From assembly GCF_017813245.1 (NCBI RefSeq), contig NZ_JAGIQL010000015.1, forward strand, positions 1-64,000: a stretch of DNA of 64,000 nucleotides. The letters are read 5' to 3'. The notes beneath the pieces were generated by a model that was not told where the DNA came from, ran no database searches, and saw only the letters and a program-made list of their open reading frames with translations. The position numbers were made by a program, and so were the translations under genes. Position 1 is the stretch's first letter; each line of letters starts with the position of its first letter. The DNA comes from Streptomyces montanisoli. Lineage in GTDB: Bacteria > Actinomycetota > Actinomycetes > Streptomycetales > Streptomycetaceae. Of the stretch, positions 16,357 through 24,810 are shown piece after piece.

Positions 16357-16382
16357 TTACCGGATTACGGTAAGACCAATGA
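16357..16382 (+). promoter_or_regulatory. Candidate GntR operator C with palindrome TTACCG-N5-CGGTAA
   Basis: A perfect 6-bp inverted repeat (16357-16362 and 16368-16373, 5-nt centre) runs into the best copy of the shared motif, GGTAAGACCAATGA (16369-16382). It lies 36-61 nt upstream of the GntR start codon, where it would overlap that gene's promoter, suggesting autorepression. Confidence 0.55.
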
Positions 16383-16644
16383 TCCCTGCGGGTGGATGCG
16401 GCCTGCCCGGATTCCCGGCGCCGCGCACATCCCGTGGCCCGCGCCGTCCGGCGCCCCCGCCGGTCCGCGGAGCGGGATTCGCCGCCGCCGTCGCTCGCAT
16501 TCCTTCCGTCGTCGGGCCCGTCCAGTGTCCCACGGGTCAACTTCCGCTCGGCCCGGGCGTCCTGAGGCGTGTCGCGGGCGCGGGGCCCGTCCCTCCTTTT
16601 TCGGGGCAGGATCGCACAACTCCCGGGAAATCCCTGCGCCGCTC

Positions 16645-16673
16645 TTGCAATGGTCATACCCTCAGCCCAGAAT
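16645..16673 (+). promoter_or_regulatory. Promoter of ABC importer operon (TTGCAA-N17-CAGAAT) with GntR operator F
   Basis: The -35 TTGCAA (16645-16650) and -10 CAGAAT (16668-16673) are 17 nt apart. On the minus strand 16660-16647 reads GGTATGACCATTGC, matching the 16369 copy at 11 of 14 positions. This operator overlaps the -35 box and part of the spacer, a repressing position. Confidence 0.5.
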
Positions 16674-16753
16674 GACACTTGTTTTTCGGCGAGGCCCCAC
16701 GAAAGACACCCACCGGTCGGGTTCCCACGGGGCCTTCGACTGGAGGTGACGGA

Positions 16754-17869
16754 ATGCGTCGACGTGGCGCACCGCACGCACCACGGGCCCTGCTGACGAC
16801 ACTCCGTTCCCCCGTACGGACCTCTGGCGCACTGCTGCTCGCCGGCACCCTGACGGCCTGCGGCACGGCCGGCGGAGGCGGCGCCGTCACCGAGGTGGCC
16901 CCGGCGAAGCAGCCCGGCCAGCTGCTGGCGCAGGCGAGGAAGGAGGGCAAGCTGCTGTGGTACACGACGTTCGCCGACGACGACGTCGCCGAGATGGTCT
17001 CCGCGTTCGAGAAGACCTACCCCGGCGTCAAGGTGGAGGCGCTGCGCCTCAGCGCGGACAAGCTGCCCTCGCGGCTCGTCACCGAGCAGCGCGGCGGCAA
17101 GTTCAACGCCGACGTGATCTCGGCCGACTCGGAGCCCGTCTACCAGCTGATCAAGGTCGGCACCCTCGCGCCGTACCGGGTGCCCGAGATCCCCCCGCTG
17201 CCGCCGCAGCTCGAAGACCTGCCCGACGGCTACCGCAACGTCGTGTACATCAACACCAGCACCATCGCCTACAACCCCCAGGCGGTCGCGGCGCAGCACC
17301 TGCCGGTGCCCACCGAGCTCGCCGACCTGACCAAGCCCGCCTGGAAGGGCCGGTTCTCCATCGACCCCAAGGCCATCAACTGGTACGAGGGACTCATCTC
17401 GGCGATGGGCCACGACAAGGCGCTGCGACTGGTCAAGAAGCTCGGCGACAACGAGCCGCGGCTCGTCGAGAGCCACACCCAGTCGCTCACCGAGGTCCAG
17501 GGCGGCGAACCCGCCGCCGTCGCCAACGCCTACGGCTACAAGGCCGCCGCGCTGAAGGAGAAGACACCGAAGCGCCTGGCGTTCTCCAACCCGAACCCGC
17601 TGCCCTCGGCGGCCGTCCTCGAAGAACTCGCGAAGAAGGCCCCCCACCCCGCTGCCGCGAAGCTCTTCATCGACTGGATCATGTCGAAGGAAGGGCAGGA
17701 GAAGGTCGTCTCCATCACCAATCACATCTCCCTGAGCGACCTGGCGCACGACGACCCCACGGTGTGGAACGAGAAGAAGTGGAAGCCCGCCTGGTCCACA
17801 CCGGTCATCGAACCCGACAAGTACAACATCCTGCTGCAGGAGTACCAGAAGGCTCTGCACGCCCTCTGA
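16754..17869 (+). CDS. ABC transporter substrate-binding lipoprotein (FbpA/AfuA-like, family 1)
   Basis: The 371-aa protein begins with a basic stretch, a hydrophobic signal and the lipobox LTAC at about residues 33-36. The mature part (KEGKLLWYTTF, ADVISADSEPVY, NTSTIAYNP, WKGRFSIDP, and C-terminal AAKLFIDWIMSKEGQE) matches the family that binds ferric iron, 2-aminoethylphosphonate or small organic acids. The ferric-type tandem tyrosines are not obvious, so an organic ligand is more likely; that is inference. A near-perfect GGAGGTGA site precedes the ATG. It is the first gene of an operon with the permease and ATPase and shares the GntR motif. Confidence 0.9.
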   Translation: MRRRGAPHAPRALLTTLRSPVRTSGALLLAGTLTACGTAGGGGAVTEVAPAKQPGQLLAQARKEGKLLWYTTFADDDVAEMVSAFEKTYPGVKVEALRLSADKLPSRLVTEQRGGKFNADVISADSEPVYQLIKVGTLAPYRVPEIPPLPPQLEDLPDGYRNVVYINTSTIAYNPQAVAAQHLPVPTELADLTKPAWKGRFSIDPKAINWYEGLISAMGHDKALRLVKKLGDNEPRLVESHTQSLTEVQGGEPAAVANAYGYKAAALKEKTPKRLAFSNPNPLPSAAVLEELAKKAPHPAAAKLFIDWIMSKEGQEKVVSITNHISLSDLAHDDPTVWNEKKWKPAWSTPVIEPDKYNILLQEYQKALHAL

Positions 17870-17981
17870 CCGGACCACGCGGCGCCCCTGCCGCCCGGCG
17901 CGCCCCCACCGTGCCCCCTCATCCCCCATCGGGCCCGCCACCACCGGGCCCGGTCCCACATCCTCCGAGGACGGCCAAGCC

Positions 17982-19766
17982 ATGAGCCTGCTCAGTCGCT
18001 CGCGTCCAGCGCCACCCCCGACCCGCGGCACCCTGCGTCCCGCCCGCGCCGGCACCTCCCGCATCGCCGCCTGGTTCCGCAACCCGCGGAACATCCTGCT
18101 CGCCGTCGTGGCCCTCGTGGTCGCCTACCTGGCCGTCGTACCCGCGGGCACGATGGCCGTGGCCAGCCTCCAGTCGTCCTTCCTCTCGGCCGACAAGGTC
18201 TCGTGGACCCTGCGCCACTACAGCGAGACGCTCGGCACCTCCGACTTCTGGGCCCTCGTCGGCAACTCCTTCGCCTATGCCGCCGCCACCGCCGTGGTCT
18301 GCACGGTGGTGGGTTTCGGACTCGCCTACCTCGTCTCCCGCACCAACACACCGGCCAAGTTCTTCGCGCAGATCGCCGCGCTCGTCCCGCTGATCATCCC
18401 CGGCATCCTCAACACCGTCGCATGGGCGCTGCTGTTCGCCCCCCGTACGGGCGCCCTCAACGTCCTGCTGCGCGACGTGCACCTGCCGGCGTTCGACATC
18501 TACTCGCTGGCCGGCATGGTCCTCGTCCAGTCCATGCACGTCACACCGGTCGCGTTCCTGATGGGCACCGCGGCCTTCGGCAACATGGACTCCTCGCTCG
18601 AAGAGGCCGCGCTCAGCTCGGGCGCGCCGCCGTGGCGCGTGTTCCGCACCATCACCGCACGGCTGATCAGGCCGGCCGTGATGTCCGCCGCCCTGCTGAT
18701 GTTCGTGCAGACCATCTCGACGTTCGAGGTGCCGCAGCTCATCGGCGTACCCGGGCACAAGTTCGTCTTCGTCAGCCGCATCTACAACGCGCTCCAGCAG
18801 TTCCCCACCGACTACGGCACGGTCGGCGTCATCGGCGTCTTCATCCTCGCCGTCGCCAGCGTCGGCCTGTACTTCTCCCGCAGACTCGGCGGCTCGGGCG
18901 CGGAGGCGCAGACCATCACGGGCAAGGGCTTCAGGCCCACCTCCATCGACCTCGGCCGGTGGAAGTGGCTGGGCCTGGCCGCGTTCGTCGTCTTCTTCGT
19001 CGTGGCCGTCGCGCTGCCGCTGCTGATGCTGGTGTGGTCGTCCCTGCTGCCCGGCTACCAGCCGCCGTCGCTGTCGGCCCTGCACCGGCTCACCCTGTCC
19101 AACTACAGCGCCGTCCTGCACACCCCCGCGCTGACCAAGTCCGTCACCAACAGCCTGATCACCGCCGTACTCGCCGGCGTCATCGTCACCGTGCTCAGCT
19201 CGCTCGTCGCCTACATCACCATCAAGACCAAGGCCCGCGGCCGCGGCCTGCTCGACGGGCTCGCCACCGTGCCCATCGCGGTGCCCAGCGTCGTCATGGG
19301 CGTGGGCATCCTCTACTGGTATCTGACGGCGCCCCTGCCGTTCCACCTGTACGGCACCCTGACCATCCTCGTCATCGCGTTCGTCACGATCGGCCTGCCC
19401 TACGGCATGCGCTACATCGTCCCCGGCATCGCCCAGATCAAGGACGAGCTCGAGGAGGCGGCGGCCGTCAGCGGCGCCTCGTGGATCCGCACCTTCCGGC
19501 GCATCTACGTACCGCTGCTCGCGCCCTCGCTGCTCGCGGCGTTCCTCTACACCGTCATCGTCGCGTTCCGGGAGATCTCGGCCGCGATCTTCCTCTACAC
19601 CCAGGACACCCAGGTGGTGTCGGTGACCATCTACACCGAGTGGGCGAACGGCAGTTACCCGATCGTGGCCGCGCTCGGCGTCCTCATCGTCGTCTTCCTG
19701 GCCGTGATCGTCGGCCTCGTCACCCTCGTCACCAGGAAGACCGGGCTGAACCGGAACCGCCACTGA
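17982..19766 (+). CDS. Double-length ABC permease (two fused transmembrane domains)
   Basis: The 594-aa protein is two homologous permease halves in one chain. Each has about six membrane segments and an EAA loop that docks the ATPase: EEAALSSGAPPWRVFRTITA (about 207-226) and EEAAAVSGASWIRTFRRIYV (about 489-508). This fused architecture is typical of FbpB/SfuB-like ferric and phosphonate importers. One such chain therefore supplies the whole channel. It lies 112 nt after the binding protein and 19 nt before the ATPase gene, with no other permease in the operon. Confidence 0.92.
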   Translation: MSLLSRSRPAPPPTRGTLRPARAGTSRIAAWFRNPRNILLAVVALVVAYLAVVPAGTMAVASLQSSFLSADKVSWTLRHYSETLGTSDFWALVGNSFAYAAATAVVCTVVGFGLAYLVSRTNTPAKFFAQIAALVPLIIPGILNTVAWALLFAPRTGALNVLLRDVHLPAFDIYSLAGMVLVQSMHVTPVAFLMGTAAFGNMDSSLEEAALSSGAPPWRVFRTITARLIRPAVMSAALLMFVQTISTFEVPQLIGVPGHKFVFVSRIYNALQQFPTDYGTVGVIGVFILAVASVGLYFSRRLGGSGAEAQTITGKGFRPTSIDLGRWKWLGLAAFVVFFVVAVALPLLMLVWSSLLPGYQPPSLSALHRLTLSNYSAVLHTPALTKSVTNSLITAVLAGVIVTVLSSLVAYITIKTKARGRGLLDGLATVPIAVPSVVMGVGILYWYLTAPLPFHLYGTLTILVIAFVTIGLPYGMRYIVPGIAQIKDELEEAAAVSGASWIRTFRRIYVPLLAPSLLAAFLYTVIVAFREISAAIFLYTQDTQVVSVTIYTEWANGSYPIVAALGVLIVVFLAVIVGLVTLVTRKTGLNRNRH

Positions 19767-19785
19767 GCGCTCGAAGGAGAGTCTC

Positions 19786-20931
19786 GTGATCGAAATACGC
19801 GGACTGATCAAGCGATTCGAAGGCAAGGCGGTCACCCGCAACGCCGTCGACGGCATCGACCTCACGGTGCCCGAAGGGCAACTGGTCACCCTGCTCGGCC
19901 CCAGCGGCTGCGGCAAGACCACCACCCTGCGCCTCATCGCGGGCCTCGAACGGCCCGACGCGGGCGAGATCCGCATCGGCGACAAGGTCGTCTACTCCTC
20001 CGACGACCACGTCTACGTCGGTGTGCACCAGCGGCCCATCGGCGTCGTGTTCCAGTCGTACGCCGTGTGGCCGCACATGACGGCCGTGCAGAACGTGATG
20101 TTCCCGCTGCGCTCGGGGCAGAAGAAGCTGCCCGTGCCCGAGGCACGCCGCAAGGCCATGGAGGCGCTCGACCTGGTCGGCCTCGCCGACCTCGCCGACC
20201 GGCCCGCGCCCGCGCTCTCCGGCGGGCAGCAGCAGCGCGTCTCGCTCGCCCGCGCGCTCACCAGGGAGCCCGAGGTGCTGCTGCTCGACGAGCCGCTGTC
20301 CAACCTCGACAAGGGGCTGCGCGACCGGGTGCGCGACGAGATCCGCGCGGTGCAGCAACGCCTGGGCATCACCACGGTGTTCGTCACCCACGACCAGGAC
20401 GAGGCGCTCGCCGTCTCGGACGAGGTCATCCTGATGGAGTTCGGCCGCATCGTGGAACGCGGCCCCGCACAGCAGGTCTACGCCCGGCCGCGCAGCGAGT
20501 TCACCGCCCGGTTCATGGGCATCTCCAACAGCCTGCCGGGCTCGGTCACCACCTGCGGCGACGGCCTCGCGGACATCGCACTCGCCCACGGCGAGCTGCG
20601 CTGCGTGGCCGCGGGCGAGCTGGCCGAGGGCGACCGGGTCAACGTCTTCGTCAGGCCGGAGAGCCTGTCGCTGTCCCGCAAGGACTCCACGGGACGCGGC
20701 TGGAAGGGCACCGTCGAGTTCTCCATCTACCACGGCGACTGCTGGGACTACCACGTGCGCGTCGGCGACACCCTGCTGCGCTCGCGCATCTACAAGGAGA
20801 AGGTCGGCCTGTCCCACGGCGACCCGGTGTTCGTCTCGCCCGACGAGGAGACCGCCATCGCCATCCCCGCGGGCGCCGGGGCGGTGGGCGGCCAGGACGC
20901 CACGCCGCTCAGCGGTTCGCGAGCGAGGTGA
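19786..20931 (+). CDS. ABC transporter ATPase (PotA/FbpC type, with C-terminal TOBE domain)
   Basis: The 381-aa protein shows Walker A GPSGCGKTT (38-46), the Q-loop region VFQSYAVWPHMT, signature LSGGQQQR (about 143-150), Walker B LLLLDEPLSNLD (about 164-175) and the switch histidine in VTHDQDEAL. A C-terminal TOBE-like domain (about 270-365) is usual for importers of iron, polyamines and phosphonates. GTG 19786 is preceded by GAAGGAGAG. It energises the importer with the two genes upstream. Its last 23 nt overlap the convergent glycosyltransferase gene. Confidence 0.93.
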   Translation: MIEIRGLIKRFEGKAVTRNAVDGIDLTVPEGQLVTLLGPSGCGKTTTLRLIAGLERPDAGEIRIGDKVVYSSDDHVYVGVHQRPIGVVFQSYAVWPHMTAVQNVMFPLRSGQKKLPVPEARRKAMEALDLVGLADLADRPAPALSGGQQQRVSLARALTREPEVLLLDEPLSNLDKGLRDRVRDEIRAVQQRLGITTVFVTHDQDEALAVSDEVILMEFGRIVERGPAQQVYARPRSEFTARFMGISNSLPGSVTTCGDGLADIALAHGELRCVAAGELAEGDRVNVFVRPESLSLSRKDSTGRGWKGTVEFSIYHGDCWDYHVRVGDTLLRSRIYKEKVGLSHGDPVFVSPDEETAIAIPAGAGAVGGQDATPLSGSRAR

Positions 20932-21622
20932 GGAACGCGCCGAAACCGTGCGGCGCGCGGGAGTCGACACGGCCCGACGTCAGCACCGGGCAGGTGTCGG
21001 TGCGCAGGATCCGGCGCCCCGCGCGCTCCAGTTCAGCGACGAGGCACCTGTCCTCGCTGTGGGCGAGCGGCGGGAACCCGCCCGCCGCCAGGTAGGGCGC
21101 GGCCGCCACGCCGAGGTTGGCGCCGTGCACGTGCGGGTGGCGCCAGGCGCCGGGACCCGGCGGGCGGTCCGCGAAGTAGTGCGCGTCGTGCCGTGCGGCC
21201 GTCGTCGCGCTCAGCAGCGGGTGCGGCGCCAGCCGTACGGTGCCGACGACGCAGTCCCACCCCTGGCGCGCGTGGTGCAACTGGTGCGCGAGCCAGCGCG
21301 GTGGCACCACCGTGTCCGCGTCCGTCGTCGCGAGCCACAGCCCGTCCCCGTACCCGGCCAGCAGCCGCAGCGCGGCGGCGGCGCCGCTCGCCCGCGCCCT
21401 GCCGACGTTGCGGAAGCCCTCGCGCACTACGTAGGCCCCCGCCGCCTCGGCCACCGCGACCGTGCCGTCCGTGCACGCGTCGGCGACGACCACGAGCAGC
21501 ACGGGCACACCCGCGGCCTCGGGGTGGCGGGCCGCCGCCCGCAGCGAGTGCAGTGTCGCGGTCAGTGACGCGCCCTCCTCGTGTGCGGGCACGACCACCG
21601 CACACGCGCCGGGCGCCGTCAC
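20909..21622 (-). CDS. Family 2 glycosyltransferase
   Basis: The 237-aa protein has the GT-A fold pattern of GT2 enzymes: VVVPAHEEG near the start (about 9-17), VVADACTDGT (about 45-54), TTDADTVVPPRWL (DxD motif, about 98-110) and a later HSEDRCLVAEL with the catalytic ED pair. GTG 21622 has AGAGGAG 5 nt upstream. It is soluble, with no membrane segments. Acceptor and donor are unknown. It runs convergently into the ABC ATPase gene with a 23-nt overlap, and its upstream neighbour is divergent, so it is transcribed alone. Confidence 0.85.
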   Translation of the reverse strand: MTAPGACAVVVPAHEEGASLTATLHSLRAAARHPEAAGVPVLLVVVADACTDGTVAVAEAAGAYVVREGFRNVGRARASGAAAALRLLAGYGDGLWLATTDADTVVPPRWLAHQLHHARQGWDCVVGTVRLAPHPLLSATTAARHDAHYFADRPPGPGAWRHPHVHGANLGVAAAPYLAAGGFPPLAHSEDRCLVAELERAGRRILRTDTCPVLTSGRVDSRAPHGFGAFLTSLANR

Positions 21623-22141
21623 GTCGGCTCCTCTTCCGTCCCGGGCGCCGGGCGAGGACCACCCGATCGGCGGGCGGCCGGACGGGCCCCGGCGCGGGCC
21701 GGCAGGGTTGCCGCGTGGCCGTGCGCGAACCGGGCGACGGGCAGTGCGGTCGTCTCAGCGGTCACCATGCCTCCTGGGACGGGAGAAGACGTAACAGCGG
21801 CTGTCGATCCGCCTCGGCCCGCGGAGCTCGTACTGAAGGAGGCGGGGCGGGCTTCATGCCGGAGCTCGAAGGTCTCACGGCGGCAGGCGCCCCACCACTC
21901 GCCACGGGCGGCCGTTGCTCGAACTGGGGTTCGTTCGCCGTTGTGCGGCGGGTCCCGGAGCGCTGCGGCGGCGCCGTCCGCCCGTACGCGGACACACCCG
22001 CCGTTTCCACACCGCCTGTCACGTTCCCTGCCCCTCGCGACGCGTCGTCCGTGCCAGGCTGGGCACGCTCACTCCCTGGAGCAGGCGTCCCATGCGCCCG
22101 CCAGGCCCGGGAACGGACCACCGTACGAGGGGACCGGCCAC
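21623..22141. other. 519-nt divergent intergenic region, nothing clear
   Basis: The region lies between the glycosyltransferase gene and the amino-acid permease gene. I see no convincing promoter pair, repeat or small gene; a short inverted repeat CGAAC-N4-GTTCG near 21918 is the only structure. Open frames here are of low complexity. Promoters for both neighbours should lie here but are not recognisable by eye. Confidence 0.4.
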
Positions 22142-23833
22142 GTGTCGTCGAAGCCACCGCCCGCGGAGACCGCCCCGGGAACGCCCGGCGTGCCGGACGC
22201 GCTGTCCCAGGAGCACCGGCTCAAACGCGATCTCGGCTTCTGGGGCCTGACCGCCATCGGGTTCTCCAACATCCTCGGCTCCGGCTGGCTGTTCGCGGCG
22301 CTCTACGCGTCACAGACCGCGGGCCCCGCCGCCCTCCTGTCCTGGGTCGGGGCCGGCGTGCTGTGCGCGCTCGTCGCGCTCGTGATGGTCGAACTGGGCG
22401 CCACACGCCCAGAGGGCGGCGGCACCGCGCGCTGGCCCCTGTACGCGAGCGGACGGCTCGTCGGCACGATGATCGGCTGGTCGGTGCTGCTCTCCGTCGG
22501 CGGTACCGCGGCCGAGATCAGCGCGATCATGCAGTACGCGGCGCACTACGTGCCCGGCATCTACCAGGGCGACTCGCTCACCGGCTCGGGCCTCGCGCTC
22601 GCCGCCGGTCTTAGCGTGCTGCTCACCGCGCTCAACTGGTTCGCGGTGCGGCTGTTCGCCCGGCTCAACAACCTCGTCTCGCTGCTCAAGGTGATCATCC
22701 CGCTCGTCACGGTGGTTGCCCTGTTCCTGTCGGGCACGCACGCCGGCCGCCTCACCGACCCGGCGCACGGCGGTTTCGCGCCGTACGGCTACGCGGCGTG
22801 CCTCACCGCACTCGCGGGCGGCGGCATCGTCTACTCCGTCAACGGCTTCCAGGCGCCGCTCGACTTCTCCGGCGAGGCCCGCAGGCCGCGCCGTACCGTG
22901 CCCGCGGCCGTGCTCACCGGCATCGGACTCGCCGTGGTCGTCTACCTCCTGCTGCAACTCGCCTTCCTCTACACGGTCCCGGACGCGAACCTCGCGCACG
23001 GGTGGCAGGGCGTCAGCTTCGACTCGCCGTTCGGGCAGCTCGCGCTGGTACTCAACCTCCAGTGGCTCGCCACGCTGCTCTACGCCGACGCCGTCATCTC
23101 GCCCGGCGGATCGGCCTACGTGGGCGTGGCCATCGACGCGCGGCACACCTACGCGCTCGCGAAGAACGGGCTGCTGCCACGGTTCTTCATGCGCATCGAC
23201 CCGCGCTCGGGGTCGGCGCGGCGCGCCCTGGTGCTCAACCTCGCGGTGATCGTGGTCTTCCTGCTGCCGTTCGGCGGCTGGCAGCAGATCGTCAGCGTGA
23301 TGGGGGACATGTACCTGCTGATCTACGCGGCATCGGCGGTCGCGGTCGCCGTCTTCCGCGCGCACGAGCGCGAGCGCGAGGACTTCGCGGCGGGCGAGGC
23401 TGCCGGTGGTGCGGCGCAGAGTGTGGCACATGTGCCCAGGAAGCCGGGCCGGATGCCGGGGATGCGGTGGATCGCGCCCGTCAGCTTCGTCGTGTCGAGC
23501 GAGTTCATCTACTGGTCCGGGTGGCACAGCCTCCGCCTGGCGCTGCCCTTCGTCCTCCTCGGACTGCCGATGTTCCTGCTGCTGCGGCGCTTCCCCGGCG
23601 AACTCCCGCGCCGGGTCGAGCTGCGGCAGGGCGCGTGGCTCGTCTGCCACCTCGCCGTGCTGACGCTGCTGTCCTGGCTCGGGTCGTTCGGCGGCTCGGG
23701 GCGGCTGCCGGCACCGTACGACTCGGTGGCCGTCGCGCTGGTGGCGCTCGCCGTCTTCGCGTGGGCGGTCCGCGCGGGGGCCGGCCATCTCCGCGCCGCG
23801 CCGGCCCGTGTCGCTGATGGGCTGAACGGGTGA
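22142..23833 (+). CDS. APC superfamily amino acid/polyamine permease
   Basis: The 563-aa protein has about 12-14 hydrophobic segments and the APC-family first segment GFWGLTAIGFSNILGSGWLF, where the SNILGSG glycine-rich break forms the substrate site. YSVNGFQAPLDFSGEARRPRRTVP in the middle is the conserved loop between segments 6 and 7. GTG 22142 has GAGGGG about 10 nt upstream. It lies upstream of the SepF-like gene. The arginine deiminase genes are 3.5 kb away, so any link to arginine uptake is only a guess. Confidence 0.88.
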   Translation: MSSKPPPAETAPGTPGVPDALSQEHRLKRDLGFWGLTAIGFSNILGSGWLFAALYASQTAGPAALLSWVGAGVLCALVALVMVELGATRPEGGGTARWPLYASGRLVGTMIGWSVLLSVGGTAAEISAIMQYAAHYVPGIYQGDSLTGSGLALAAGLSVLLTALNWFAVRLFARLNNLVSLLKVIIPLVTVVALFLSGTHAGRLTDPAHGGFAPYGYAACLTALAGGGIVYSVNGFQAPLDFSGEARRPRRTVPAAVLTGIGLAVVVYLLLQLAFLYTVPDANLAHGWQGVSFDSPFGQLALVLNLQWLATLLYADAVISPGGSAYVGVAIDARHTYALAKNGLLPRFFMRIDPRSGSARRALVLNLAVIVVFLLPFGGWQQIVSVMGDMYLLIYAASAVAVAVFRAHEREREDFAAGEAAGGAAQSVAHVPRKPGRMPGMRWIAPVSFVVSSEFIYWSGWHSLRLALPFVLLGLPMFLLLRRFPGELPRRVELRQGAWLVCHLAVLTLLSWLGSFGGSGRLPAPYDSVAVALVALAVFAWAVRAGAGHLRAAPARVADGLNG

Positions 23834-23884
23834 GTCGGGGGAGGATGACCGGATGCAGACACAGCACACGGGCGGGGTGATTCG

Positions 23885-24286
23885 GTGAGCCGGTACGACG
23901 GGTACGAGTACGACGTCACCGACGAGCAGTGGGAGGGCCTGGCCCAGGTCGTGCCGCTGCGCAACCGTGACGAATGGCCCTCGCGGGTCGATCACCGCAC
24001 CGTCCCCCAGGACATGGCGGAGGAGCAGCGTCGGTTCGTGGTGCTGAGGGTCCAGGTGTTCGCGGACGCCCGCGAGGTGGCCGAGCACCTGATGGCCCAG
24101 ATCCCCGTGCTGCTCGACCTGACGGCGGCGGACATCGACGTCGCCAAGCGCATCCTGGACTTCAGCAGCGGGGTCGTGTTCGGGCTCGGCAGCGTGATGC
24201 ACCGGGTCGACAAGAACGTCTTCCTGCTCGCGCCCGTCGGCACGGAGGTCGAGGGGACGGAGGCCGCGGCGGTGCCCGGCTCGTGA
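23885..24286 (+). CDS. SepF-like cell division protein (Streptomyces SflA/SflB-type paralogue)
   Basis: The 133-aa protein matches the SepF core (DUF552): FVVLRVQVFADAREVAEHL, then VLLDLTAADIDVAKRILDFSSGVVFGLG and the C-terminal VDKNVFLLAPVG. Only about 50 residues precede the core, and the membrane-binding amphipathic helix of true SepF is not obvious, so it fits the extra SepF-like proteins of Streptomyces that influence septation. Streptomyces coelicolor has two such paralogues; by recollection one lies near the arginine deiminase genes, as here. GTG start at 23885; its stop overlaps the start of the MazG-like gene (GTGA), so the two are translationally coupled. Confidence 0.85.
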   Translation: MSRYDGYEYDVTDEQWEGLAQVVPLRNRDEWPSRVDHRTVPQDMAEEQRRFVVLRVQVFADAREVAEHLMAQIPVLLDLTAADIDVAKRILDFSSGVVFGLGSVMHRVDKNVFLLAPVGTEVEGTEAAAVPGS

Positions 24287-24675
24287 CGGAACGGAGCGCG
24301 CCGGGCGCGGGGCCGGAAGCGGGCGGAGGCTCCGGGCCTGACACGGGCGCCGGGCCGCTCGACGTGCGCGGCCTGCAGCGCAGGCTGGCCGAGTTCGCCG
24401 CGGCGCGCGACTGGGGCCAGTACCACACGCCGAAGAACCTGGCGGCCGCGCTGAGCGTGGAGGCGTCCGAACTGCTGGAGATCTTCCAGTGGCTGACGCC
24501 CGAGCAGTCCGCCGGTGTCATGGCGGACCCGGAGAGCGCGCACCGCGTCGAGGACGAGGTGGCCGACGTGCTGTCCTACCTGCTCCAGTTCTGCGAGGTC
24601 CTGGGCGTCGACCCGCTGGCGGCCGTCGCGGCCAAGATCGAACGCAACGAGACGCGGTTCCCGCCGGCGCCCTGA
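24283..24675 (+). CDS. MazG-like nucleotide pyrophosphohydrolase
   Basis: The 130-aa protein has a short Gly/Pro-rich N-terminus and the MazG fold. The metal-binding E-x-x-E-x12-28-E-x-x-D pattern is seen as EASELLEIFQW (E at about 66, 69-70) and EDEVADVLSYLLQF (about 93-106). HTPKNLAAALSVEASELLE is typical of the iMazG/dCTPase subgroup that removes aberrant or excess nucleotides. GTG 24283 overlaps the SepF-like stop codon by 4 nt. Confidence 0.88.
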   Translation: MTERSAPGAGPEAGGGSGPDTGAGPLDVRGLQRRLAEFAAARDWGQYHTPKNLAAALSVEASELLEIFQWLTPEQSAGVMADPESAHRVEDEVADVLSYLLQFCEVLGVDPLAAVAAKIERNETRFPPAP

Positions 24676-24696
24676 CCTCGCCTGCGGGTGACGGAG

Positions 24697-24723
24697 TTGT
24701 CCACAATCCCACTCTTGTCCACA
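24697..24723 (+). promoter_or_regulatory. Two direct perfect DnaA boxes TTGTCCACA
   Basis: Two identical TTGTCCACA sequences at 24697-24705 and 24715-24723 lie 18 nt apart in the same orientation. This is the consensus high-affinity DnaA box of Streptomyces. They sit in the 135-nt gap between the MazG-like and DUF6099-like genes. There is no array as in oriC, so DnaA-dependent regulation or titration is more likely than an origin. Confidence 0.7.
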
Positions 24724-24810
24724 GATCCGCTGACGCCCCTGTACGCACTGCTTGCCATCCGTCACGCTGGGTGGTGTCGGTGATCGGCGTGCTGAAGGGC
24801 GGGGCGTGAG

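Larger units (their letters stand above)
16322..16753. promoter_or_regulatory. Divergent regulatory region between GntR gene and ABC importer
   Basis: The 432-nt gap carries operator C next to the GntR gene and operator F with a promoter nearer the ABC genes. The middle (16383-16640) is GC-rich with no recognisable gene or structure. GGAGGTGA lies 5 nt ahead of the binding-protein ATG. Confidence 0.6.

Noticed and set aside
17919..19985. A 688-aa minus-strand open frame opposite the ABC permease
   Set aside because: Acidic, low-complexity translation; the plus-strand permease has clear membrane segments and EAA loops.
22310..24202. A 630-aa minus-strand open frame opposite the APC permease and SepF-like gene
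   Set aside because: Asp/Val/His-rich shadow of real genes; no motifs or ribosome binding site.
24697..24723. DnaA boxes as a replication origin
   Set aside because: Only two boxes, no AT-rich unwinding region and no dnaA/dnaN/gyr genes nearby.
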